This document shows positions 1 through 5,351 of a stretch of DNA of 5,351 bases, one piece after another. The first letter of the stretch is position 1, and the number at the start of each line of letters is the position of its first letter. The notes under the pieces are model-generated. The model worked only from the letters and a program-made list of their open reading frames with translations. It searched no databases and was not told the DNA's origin. Source of the stretch: Caldifarciminota bacterium (GTDB lineage Bacteria; Hydrothermota; UBA3072; WFRC01); assembly GCA_015486685.1 (NCBI GenBank), contig WFRC01000143.1:1-5351 (forward strand), in the 5' to 3' direction. The position numbers and the translations under genes are program-made.

Positions 1-3000
1 GATATACACCGTATTGTAAAAAATATTATGGAAGCGGCAGATGACCAGGCAATCCGCGAAGGTAAAAGATACTTTAATGAAGATAGGGTAAAGATAGCCA
101 ATGCCGCATCGCCAAAATTCTCATTTTATGTATTAGGTAAAACAGGTATGTACAATGTTTCTATCAATACACAGAATGGAAAATGGAATTGCAGCTGCCC
201 TTCATGGAGAAATCCCTGCAAGCATATTGTTGCCTCTGCACTCTACCTTATCTATAAATCTCCCGAAATATTTGGCTCAATAAGTAGCACTCCATCTTCT
301 GATTGGGAAAAAATCCTTCAACCAAGAAAAAGGTTGGCAACCTTTGAAGAGGAAATGGCACAAATAAATGAACGAATATCTCAATATAGAACCATCCCTA
401 TCCTTGTCGTAGGATACAATAAAAATGGGAAAATCTGGATAGAAACAATAGATGGAATGATAAGAAATAGGGTTTTCCCTGTATATAACAATAACAGGAA
501 GCAGTTGAACACATATAAATTTTTACCATCCGAGATCAAAAGATTTATTGAAATTGCCCGTTATGAAAGCAATAAAAATTCATACTGGGCTTCCAATAGA
601 GATACAATCACCTTAAATAGCAAGAATATTGAGCCTCTTATCACCCTTCTGAAAAAATATCCCTATGCAATATGTAGAAAGGGAAGGGTATACTCATCTG
701 TGCCTATGTTGACAATTACCCCAGAGCCTGTAAAACCGAAATTATTCATTATTCAGAGTAAAGATACATTAATGCTCAGGATTATGGAAAAGGGCATTTT
801 TACTGGTGAAAATAAAATATACAACATTCAGGAGAATATAATTAAAGAGGTTGAAACCCCTTTAAGTGCCAATAATATGAATGCCTTACAAAAGGGGATT
901 GAAGTGCCTGCTATCGCAAAGGATAAACTAATAAATGAATACCTGCCCCCACTGGGTATGGATTTTCAATTTATTCAAGCACTAGAACCTTCCCCTGTCC
1001 CTCAACTTTTTGCAAATGAAGAAAATGATTTTATAAGCTTTGAGATGAAATTTGCATATGGGAATAAAGAGGTAGTTAAACCTTCAAATAAAGAGATGTA
1101 TTTTTATCAGGATAAAACACAGGATATTAAGGTGATTAAAAGGAATATTGAAAAGGAGAGGGAGTTTCTTTTAGATTTTAGGAAATATGTAATTGGTGAA
1201 AACAGCGATAATATATTTGATATAATATCTGGATATGAGATAATGAGAACGGTTTTTCCTATCCTTGAACAAAAGGGATGGGAGATATACCTTGATGAGA
1301 AATTGGAATCTTTGAGAAAGACTCCGCATATAAATATTAGTGTTAAATCGGGGATTGATTGGTTTGATGTAGATGTAGATGCAGGAGATTTTTCGCTTCC
1401 AGAGGAATGGGAAAGCATTGTATCACAGATAAATACAAAAGAAAGGTTTATCAGGATTTCGGGAGACAAACTTATTCATTTAGATGAGAAATTGCACAAT
1501 TCACTCAGGATACTTAAAGAATTGGGATATGATGGTAAAGGGAAAATCAAGGTGCCCTTCTATGACTTTTCTACTCTTGATTTACTCCTAAAAACCTCAA
1601 GGCATCAAAAGGTAGATAAAACATTTAAGGAACTTCTGAAATTAAAGGATTTTAAGGGCATAAAGAAAGTTAAGATACCTGAGATAAACGGAAAGTTGAG
1701 GGATTATCAAAAGGATGGATTCTATTGGATGAATTTTTTAAGGGACTTCAAACTTGGAGGTATACTTGCAGATGATATGGGTCTTGGAAAAACCATCCAG
1801 GCACTCACCCTGCTACTTCACCATTACAAAAAGGGCGGAAAACATCCATCACTCGTTGTAGCACCTACATCTGTTATCACAAACTGGAAGGCAGAGGCAA
1901 ATAAATTTACCCCCGAGATTAAAGTGAATGTAATAATGAGGAGACCGGATATAAATGCAAATGAATTTAAGAAATTTGATGTGATAATTATTTCTTATGG
2001 TTTATTGGCAAGGAACATAGAAAAATTTATGGATTCTAAATGGGATTATATTATCCTGGATGAAGCACAATATATCAAAAATCCTGTTTCAAAAAGGGCG
2101 AAGTCTTCAAAGGTATTGAAAGGAGATTATAGACTTGCACTTACAGGCACTCCACTGGAGAATAATCTAATAGAGTTGTGGTCAATATTTGATTTCCTGA
2201 TGCCTGGATTTTTGAAAACAAAGGATAAATTCAAAAATACATATAGACATACACCTTCACTAAGGATATTAAGGGATAAAATTCAGCCATTTATCCTCAG
2301 AAGGATGAAGGAAAAGGTGGAAAAGGAACTGCCCAAAAAGACAGAGGTAATTGTAGATGTCCATCTCCCATCCGGTCAAAAAATGATTTATGACAGGATA
2401 TTTGAAGAGTATAGGGCAATGGTGTTGAATAAATTAGATAGGGAAGGGATAAATAAAGCGAGGTTTTTTATACTCACAGCACTCCTTCATCTCAGGCAGG
2501 CGGCACTACATACAGGGCTGTTAAACCTTAATGACATTCATACAAATGAATCTGGCAAAATAGATTATCTGATGGATTTTATCAACGAAATAAATTCAAC
2601 CGAGCATAACGCCCTTATCTTCAGCCAATTTACAAAATTCCTGGGGTATGTGAGGCAGGAGTTGGATAAAAAGGGGCTTGAGTATCTCTACCTTGATGGG
2701 AAAGTAGGTGTCAAAAAGAGAAAAGACCTCGTTGACAAATTCAATAAAGGAAAAACAAAATTCTTCCTTATTAGTTTAAAGGCAGGAGGAACAGGGCTTA
2801 ATCTCACAGGTGCAGATTATGTTGTCCATCTTGACCCGTGGTGGAATCCTGCTGTTGAAAATCAGGCAACAGACAGGGCGCACAGAATAGGGCAAAAGAA
2901 ATCTGTATTTGTATATAAACTAATAGCAAAGGATACCATAGAGGAAAAGATACTTCAACTCCAGAGGGACAAGGATAAACTCTTCAAGGAGGTATTGACC

Positions 3001-3057
3001 TTTGATAAGACAGTAAGTTCGCTTACCTCTGATGATATAAGAAAGATATTTGAATAA
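1..3057 (+). CDS. SWIM zinc-finger SNF2-family ATPase (HepA/RapA-like), 5' end outside the window
   Basis: A DNA-dependent ATPase/translocase of the SNF2 superfamily, expected to act on nucleic acid or nucleoprotein complexes in the cytoplasm; its exact substrate is unknown. Numbering from the ATG at 28: a SWIM zinc finger is at 55-66 (C55, C57, C64, H66). A long helicase-associated region follows (about 100-540, resembling the domain that precedes bacterial SNF2 cores). The core has Walker A DDMGLGKT at 582-589 (K588), motif Ia around 608-626, DEAQ at 678-681, motif III LTGTPLE at 705-711, motif IV around 862-868, motif V at 916-926 and motif VI around 945-956 ending DRAHRIGQ. All motifs look intact. 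The ATG at 28 has no Shine-Dalgarno, and the frame is open through base 1 (DIHRIVKNI before the Met), so the true start is probably upstream. It ends in TAA at 3055-3057, convergent with livF. SWIM-SNF2 fusions are widespread in bacteria, and nothing nearby assigns this one to a defence system. Confidence 0.93.
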   Translation, partial: DIHRIVKNIMEAADDQAIREGKRYFNEDRVKIANAASPKFSFYVLGKTGMYNVSINTQNGKWNCSCPSWRNPCKHIVASALYLIYKSPEIFGSISSTPSSDWEKILQPRKRLATFEEEMAQINERISQYRTIPILVVGYNKNGKIWIETIDGMIRNRVFPVYNNNRKQLNTYKFLPSEIKRFIEIARYESNKNSYWASNRDTITLNSKNIEPLITLLKKYPYAICRKGRVYSSVPMLTITPEPVKPKLFIIQSKDTLMLRIMEKGIFTGENKIYNIQENIIKEVETPLSANNMNALQKGIEVPAIAKDKLINEYLPPLGMDFQFIQALEPSPVPQLFANEENDFISFEMKFAYGNKEVVKPSNKEMYFYQDKTQDIKVIKRNIEKEREFLLDFRKYVIGENSDNIFDIISGYEIMRTVFPILEQKGWEIYLDEKLESLRKTPHINISVKSGIDWFDVDVDAGDFSLPEEWESIVSQINTKERFIRISGDKLIHLDEKLHNSLRILKELGYDGKGKIKVPFYDFSTLDLLLKTSRHQKVDKTFKELLKLKDFKGIKKVKIPEINGKLRDYQKDGFYWMNFLRDFKLGGILADDMGLGKTIQALTLLLHHYKKGGKHPSLVVAPTSVITNWKAEANKFTPEIKVNVIMRRPDINANEFKKFDVIIISYGLLARNIEKFMDSKWDYIILDEAQYIKNPVSKRAKSSKVLKGDYRLALTGTPLENNLIELWSIFDFLMPGFLKTKDKFKNTYRHTPSLRILRDKIQPFILRRMKEKVEKELPKKTEVIVDVHLPSGQKMIYDRIFEEYRAMVLNKLDREGINKARFFILTALLHLRQAALHTGLLNLNDIHTNESGKIDYLMDFINEINSTEHNALIFSQFTKFLGYVRQELDKKGLEYLYLDGKVGVKKRKDLVDKFNKGKTKFFLISLKAGGTGLNLTGADYVVHLDPWWNPAVENQATDRAHRIGQKKSVFVYKLIAKDTIEEKILQLQRDKDKLFKEVLTFDKTVSSLTSDDIRKIFE

Positions 3058-3151
3058 TATTGGTTCAGTCATCAAATTTTCACCTTTTTCTCGTAGCATT
3101 AATTACCAATAACTGAGTTTTTAACTTTGAATGGCCCTCCCCGATGCACAC

Positions 3152-3181
3152 AGGTCAGCGGTTCGAATCCGCTCGCCTCCA
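3152..3181 (+). pseudogene. tRNA 3' fragment (probably tRNA-Ala), 5' half absent
   Basis: The 3' part of a tRNA gene is clear: variable loop AGGTC (3152-3156), a perfect 5-bp T stem AGCGG/CCGCT (3157-3161 and 3169-3173) around loop TTCGAAT (3162-3168), then acceptor strand CGCCTCC (3174-3180) and discriminator A (3181). CCA is not encoded. The matching 5' acceptor strand (GGAGGCG, or GGGGGCG with a G3-U70 wobble) does not occur upstream, and no anticodon or D arm folds, so this is not a working tRNA. T at position 70 together with A73 is what a tRNA-Ala (or tmRNA) acceptor would show, and the AGGTC loop favours tRNA-Ala over tmRNA. TGCAC at 3145-3149 may be a damaged remnant of a TGC anticodon loop. 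Such 3' ends are typical attachment-site scars of tRNA-integrating elements. It lies one base from the livF stop. Confidence 0.75.
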
Positions 3182-3182
3182 T

Positions 3183-4076
3183 TTATTTACCGAACCCCAG
3201 AAACGCCTTTTGAACCCTTTCGTCTTTGAGCAGATTTTCTCCTGAATCTGTAAACGCAATTCCACCTATCTCAAACACATAACCTCTATTACAAACTTCA
3301 AGCGCCTTTCGGGCATTCTGTTCCACTATCAGGATTGATGTCCCCTGTTTATTTATCTCCTTCAATCTGTCAAATACGACCTCAATATAATTTGGAGATA
3401 ACCCCAAAGAAGGTTCATCTAATAATAATAATTTTGGCGACAGCATTAAAGCCCTCCCAATTGCTAACATTTGCTGTTCTCCACCCGAAAGTGTTCCAGC
3501 TTTCTGGTTTTGCCTTTCCTTAAGAACAGGAAATAGGTCAAAGATTTTCGCTAAATTAGTTATTAGTAATTGGTTATTAGTTATTCGTGATTGACTATTG
3601 ACCATTGACGAATGACTTCCTCTTTTGTCCATTGACGAATAACGATTAACGAATAACTTTTTTATTGATGATTGACCATTGACAAATAACTTCTTTTTGT
3701 TTGCAATAGACCATTGAGTATTAACCAAAATATATCCGCCCATTTCCAGATTTTCCTGCACTGTCATACTTGGAAAAACCCTTCTTCCTTCAGGCACAAG
3801 AGAAATTCCCATTTTTACCAGTTCGTAAGGTGGAGTCCCGTTTATCTTTTTCCCCTGAAATAAGATCTCTCCTGATACAATCCTTCCATTGTATTCTTTA
3901 AGTGTGCCTACTATTGCTTTCAGGGTAGTTGACTTTCCTGCACCATTTGCTCCTACAATTGCGACTATCTCCCCATCCTTAACCTCAAGAGATACATCTT
4001 TTAATGCCTCAACAGTGCCATAATTTACCGATAAACTTCTAACTGACAGGATAGTTATTGGTGATTTGTTATTCAT
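3183..4076 (-). CDS. livF: Branched-chain amino acid ABC transporter ATPase LivF, with a repeat-derived in-frame insert
   Basis: One of the two cytoplasmic ATPase subunits of a Liv/HAAT-type importer for branched-chain amino acids or related substrates (amides and urea are possible). Walker A GANGAGKST is at 42-50 (K48). The LivF-type VPEGRRVFP segment, with E96 in place of the Q-loop glutamine, is at 94-102. The signature LSGGEQQ is at 196-202 and Walker B LLLLDE at 216-221. VEQN is at 251-254, where LivF proteins carry Gln instead of the H-loop His. At 297 aa it is about 60 longer than usual (near 235). The excess is residues about 118-174, a repeat-coded insert between ENLEMGGY and the conserved IFDLFPVLKER helix. 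Residues 1-8 also come from repeat. The ATG at 4076 is the only upstream start in frame, because a TAA lies three codons before it; it has no Shine-Dalgarno. It overlaps the preceding repeat ORF as ATGA. All catalytic motifs survive, so it is probably functional. Confidence 0.93.
   Translation of the reverse strand: MNNKSPITILSVRSLSVNYGTVEALKDVSLEVKDGEIVAIVGANGAGKSTTLKAIVGTLKEYNGRIVSGEILFQGKKINGTPPYELVKMGISLVPEGRRVFPSMTVQENLEMGGYILVNTQWSIANKKKLFVNGQSSIKKLFVNRYSSMDKRGSHSSMVNSQSRITNNQLLITNLAKIFDLFPVLKERQNQKAGTLSGGEQQMLAIGRALMLSPKLLLLDEPSLGLSPNYIEVVFDRLKEINKQGTSILIVEQNARKALEVCNRGYVFEIGGIAFTDSGENLLKDERVQKAFLGFGK
3555..3725 (-). repeat. Repeat array inserted in frame inside livF
   Basis: This stretch codes for about 57 residues that interrupt the LivF helical subdomain. 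Read on the - strand it begins with purine-rich composite units (NKKKLFVNGQSS, IKKLFVNRYSS, MDKRGSHSSMVNSQSR) and ends in heptamers that translate as ITNNQLLITN. On the + strand, 3559-3614 is an unbroken run of eight 7-bp units (GTTATTA, GTAATTG, GTTATTA, GTTATTC, GTGATTG, ACTATTG, ACCATTG, ACGAATG). The order of sub-units is the same as in the livG-livF junction array, which suggests a copy of the same element in the same orientation. Boundaries are approximate, judged from where LivF family similarity stops and resumes. Confidence 0.85.
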
Positions 4077-4357
4077 GATTGGTTACTGGTTATTGGTAAT
4101 TCGTTATTTGTTATTCGTGATTTGTGATTGGTTATTCGTAATTGGTTATTAGTTATTGGTAATTCGTTATTGGAAGTGGGCGATTGGCCATTAACCATTG
4201 ACGAATAACTTTTCTCTTTTTTCATTAACGATTGACTATTCACCATTGACGAATGACTTCTTCTTTTCTCCATTGACGATTGACCATTAACGAATAACTT
4301 TTCTTTTTCGTCCATTGACAAATAACTATTAACGAATGACTTCTTTCTTTTATCCAT
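4054..4357 (-). repeat. Heptamer and composite repeat array filling the livG-livF junction
   Basis: From 4054 to 4172 the + strand is 17 consecutive 7-bp units in perfect register (mostly GTNATTN, for example GTTATTG, GTAATTC, GTGATTT). Five more diverged units run to 4207. From about 4178 to 4357 (read on the - strand from 4357) lie four longer units of 42, 42, 48 and 48 bp. Each starts ATG plus a purine-rich run (GATAAAAGAAAGAAG-like) followed by heptamer-derived sequence. No inverted repeats, transposase or CRISPR-like constant repeats with unique spacers are seen. Short degenerate heptanucleotide tandem repeats are known from cyanobacteria (STRR sequences); this family is of that general kind but I cannot name it. 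Confidence 0.9.
4073..4357 (-). CDS. 94-codon open frame made entirely of repeat, bridging livG and livF
   Basis: An uninterrupted frame that starts inside the end of livG and stops on the livF start. It resembles no protein family; the product is repetitive and polar. It consists of four composite units beginning at Met (MDKRKKSFVNSYLS, MDEKEKLFVNGQSS, MEKRRSHSSMVNSQSL, MKKEKSYSSMVNGQSP; 42, 42, 48 and 48 bp), then 7-residue repeats of ITNNELP type. The ATG at 4357 overlaps the livG stop (ATGGATAA) and has a strong Shine-Dalgarno, AAAGGAG, 6 nt upstream. The TGA at 4075-4073 overlaps the livF ATG as ATGA, the classic coupling arrangement. It is in a different frame from livF. It could be translated merely to carry ribosomes to livF, or the ATG at 4357 could be the old livF start displaced by repeat. 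Translation is likely; a functional product is doubtful. Confidence 0.45.
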   Translation of the reverse strand: MDKRKKSFVNSYLSMDEKEKLFVNGQSSMEKRRSHSSMVNSQSLMKKEKSYSSMVNGQSPTSNNELPITNNQLRITNHKSRITNNELPITSNQS

Positions 4358-5228
4358 TAACTACTCCTTTCTTTCCCAGATATGCCTCAATCACTTTTTC
4401 ATCATTTGCTATCTTATCAGGTGTACCCTCTGCAATCTTCTTTCCATAGTTCAAAACAATAATCTTATCAGAAATTTCCATTACAACCTTCATATCGTGT
4501 TCAATAAACAGCACTGTTTTTCCCTTATCTTTCAATCTCTGAAGTATCTCCAGAATCTTAACCCTCATTTCAGGAAATACACCAGCAGTAGGTTCATCTA
4601 ATAGCAAGAGGTCTGATTCTGTTGCCAGTGCTCTTGCAAGTTCTAATAGTCTTCGTTGACCATGGGATAATTCCTCTGCAAGAGCATCTTTCTTGCCCTC
4701 AAGTCCTACCAATCTGAGATACTCAAGAGCCTTTTCTATATTTTTCCTCTCCTCTACCTTCATAGATTTTGTCTGCAATAAGGCAGCAAAGAGAGATTCA
4801 CCCCTTTTGTATGGTGTAGCAAGTAGCATATTATCCAGAACAGAAATCTGGGAAAAAAGACGAACATTCTGGAATGTTCTTCCTATACCGAACCTTGCAA
4901 CCCTATGGGTGGGAAGACCTGTTATTTTCAGGTTTGTGTTTTTATCATCTGATGAGTTAAAAAATACTTCGCCCCTGTCTGGCTTCAGAAGTCCTGTTAT
5001 AATATTAAACACTGTTGTCTTTCCAGCACCATTGGGGCCTATTAAACTCGTTATACTCCCTTTTTGAACACCAAAAGAGAGATTATCCACCGCCCTCACC
5101 CCATCAAACTCCTTACTCAAATCCTTCACAGAAAGGATGGTAATTGGTAATTGGTTATTGGTTATTGGTAATTCGTTATTAGTTATTCGTGATTGGTAAT
5201 TGGTCATTGGTGATTCGTTATTCGTCAT
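4350..5228 (-). CDS. livG: Branched-chain amino acid ABC transporter ATPase LivG, with a repeat-coded N-terminal extension
   Basis: The second cytoplasmic ATPase of the Liv/HAAT importer, expected to form a heterodimer with LivF under a LivHM-type permease. Walker A GPNGAGKTT is at 64-72 (K70). Q120 of the Q-loop sits in the LivG hallmark GIGRTFQNVRLF. The signature LSHGQRR is at 187-193, Walker B LLLLDE at 207-212 (D211, E212), and the H-loop His is H244 in FIEHD. The D-loop region reads AGVFPE where AGLNPE is common. The protein is 292 aa against about 255 usually. The surplus is the first 30 residues, coded by heptamer repeats, before the native start of homology at ILSVKDLSKEF. The ATG at 5228 lies in a repeat heptamer, with AGAGG 9 nt upstream; a second in-frame ATG (M8) is 21 bp downstream. 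The 3' end overlaps the next open frame by 8 bp. Motifs are complete. Confidence 0.95.
   Translation of the reverse strand: MTNNESPMTNYQSRITNNELPITNNQLPITILSVKDLSKEFDGVRAVDNLSFGVQKGSITSLIGPNGAGKTTVFNIITGLLKPDRGEVFFNSSDDKNTNLKITGLPTHRVARFGIGRTFQNVRLFSQISVLDNMLLATPYKRGESLFAALLQTKSMKVEERKNIEKALEYLRLVGLEGKKDALAEELSHGQRRLLELARALATESDLLLLDEPTAGVFPEMRVKILEILQRLKDKGKTVLFIEHDMKVVMEISDKIIVLNYGKKIAEGTPDKIANDEKVIEAYLGKKGVVNG
4364..4370 (-). promoter_or_regulatory. Shine-Dalgarno AAAGGAG before the junction ORF
   Basis: AAAGGAG on the - strand lies within the last codons of livG, 6 nt before the ATG at 4357. It is the only good ribosome binding site near the livG-livF junction, since the livF ATG at 4076 is preceded only by repeat. 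It was probably the original livF ribosome binding site before the repeat expanded. Confidence 0.65.
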
Positions 5229-5230
5229 TG
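5140..5230 (-). repeat. Thirteen-unit heptamer array coding the LivG N-terminus
   Basis: The + strand holds 13 consecutive 7-bp units in perfect register: GTAATTG, GTAATTG, GTTATTG, GTTATTG, GTAATTC, GTTATTA, GTTATTC, GTGATTG, GTAATTG, GTCATTG, GTGATTC, GTTATTC, GTCATTG. Since 3 x 7 = 21, the translation repeats every 7 residues (MTNNESP, MTNYQSR, ITNNELP, ITNNQLP). Both GTCATTG units supply in-frame ATG codons on the - strand. The array ends abruptly at the first conserved LivG codons (ILSV). Confidence 0.93.
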
Positions 5231-5310
5231 GTATCTGCCTCTTTCCGATTTCTTAACATCTTGATATAGCCATTTAGAATTATAATCGCATGGGTGATTT
5301 TCTCTAACAT
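5218..5310 (-). CDS. Small or partial ORF upstream of livG, unrecognised
   Basis: From the ATG at 5310 this frame codes 30 residues (MLEKITHAIIILNGYIKM, then a basic and acidic tail) and stops at a TAA inside the first heptamers of the livG array, overlapping the livG start by 11 bp. GAGGAG at 5325-5320, 9 nt before the ATG, is a good ribosome binding site. The same frame is also open to the right edge (through 5349), so it may instead be the 3' end of a longer gene. I do not recognise the product. Its stop codon is contributed by repeat, so the original C-terminus could have been cut off or altered by the array. Confidence 0.3.
   Translation of the reverse strand: MLEKITHAIIILNGYIKMLRNRKEADTNDE
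5238..5242 (-). promoter_or_regulatory. Shine-Dalgarno AGAGG for livG
   Basis: AGAGG on the - strand, 9 nt before the ATG at 5228, lies just outside the heptamer array. It supports initiation at 5228 rather than at M8, so the repeat-coded extension is probably translated. Confidence 0.5.
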
Positions 5311-5351
5311 CTTTTCTTTCTCCTCATTTTTAATATACCTGCATTCAAAAC
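5304..5351 (-). CDS. Possible C-terminus of an upstream gene, cut by the window edge
   Basis: An alternative frame, open at the right edge, codes VLNAGILKMRRKKRC and ends with TAG at 5306-5304, overlapping the ATG at 5310. A hydrophobic stretch followed by a basic tail could be the cytoplasmic end of a membrane permease, and livM usually precedes livG. Fifteen residues are too few to identify it, and only one of this frame and the overlapping one entering from the edge is likely to be a gene at this point. Confidence 0.2.
   Translation of the reverse strand, partial: VLNAGILKMRRKKRC

Noticed and set aside
1107..1469. Open frame of 120 codons on the - strand
   Set aside because: It lies wholly inside the SNF2 gene on the opposite strand, has no family resemblance, and the SNF2 frame is well supported there.
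1..3057. SNF2 protein as part of a defence system such as DISARM
   Set aside because: No methyltransferase, DUF1998 or phospholipase-D partner is in the window, and SWIM-SNF2 proteins are common as stand-alone genes.
3058..3111. Terminator hairpin from TATTGGT (3058-3064) and ACCAATA (3105-3111)
   Set aside because: The 7-bp AT-rich pairing encloses a 40-nt loop and is not followed by a convincing T run. The second arm looks like stray heptamer repeat.
3106..3181. Functional tRNA gene
   Set aside because: Only the variable loop, T arm and 3' acceptor strand are present; no pairing 5' acceptor strand, D arm or anticodon stem is found upstream.
3131..3181. 3' end of a tmRNA (ssrA)
   Set aside because: The acceptor end would fit, but the AGGTC variable loop before the T stem is typical of tRNA and no tag-coding or pseudoknot sequence precedes it.
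3335..3523. Open frame of 62 codons on the + strand
   Set aside because: It is antisense to the conserved livF signature and Walker B region and is explained by that gene.
4054..4357. CRISPR array
   Set aside because: The units are 7 bp or 42-48 bp, degenerate and contiguous, with no constant repeat separated by unique spacers.
4693..5067. Open frame of 124 codons on the + strand
   Set aside because: It is antisense to conserved livG motifs (Walker A through Q-loop) and has no features of its own.

Overview
The window is AT-rich bacterial DNA with two convergent blocks. On the left, the + strand carries most of a SWIM-zinc-finger SNF2-family ATPase. On the right, the - strand carries two adjacent ABC ATPase genes of the branched-chain amino acid (Liv/HAAT) type, in the order livG then livF. 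The gene content, AT-richness and abundant repeats would fit an uncultured anaerobic lineage (Nitrospirota- or Desulfobacterota-like), but there is no marker gene here, so the taxonomy is a weak guess.

Layout: 1-3057 (+) is the SNF2 ATPase, whose reading frame is still open at the left edge. 3058-3182 is a short convergent intergenic stretch holding the 3' part of a tRNA gene (best match tRNA-Ala by its U70/A73 acceptor end) with no 5' half. 3183-4076 (-) is livF, 4073-4357 (-) is an open frame made entirely of repeat, and 4350-5228 (-) is livG. 5218-5351 (-) holds the end of an upstream reading frame and/or a small ORF.

The striking part is a family of degenerate heptanucleotide repeats (+ strand consensus GTNATTN; - strand NAATNAC) that has colonised the liv operon at three places. 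It forms the first 30 codons of livG, fills the whole livG-livF junction (about 300 bp), and sits as an in-frame insert inside livF between the ATP-binding and signature motifs. One start codon (livG) lies in an array heptamer and the other (livF) spans two. In all three places the arrays lack stops in the frame that the flanking gene needs, while most out-of-frame heptamers would be stops. At the junction the array-encoded frame starts at an ATG behind a good Shine-Dalgarno in the livG tail and ends with a TGA overlapping the livF ATG (ATGA). It may act as a translational bridge that keeps livF coupled to livG.

LivG and LivF would pair as the two cytoplasmic ATPase subunits driving a LivHM-type permease, fed by a periplasmic binding protein. 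Those partners are not in the window and would be expected beyond the right edge. The SNF2 protein has no evident functional link to the transporter.
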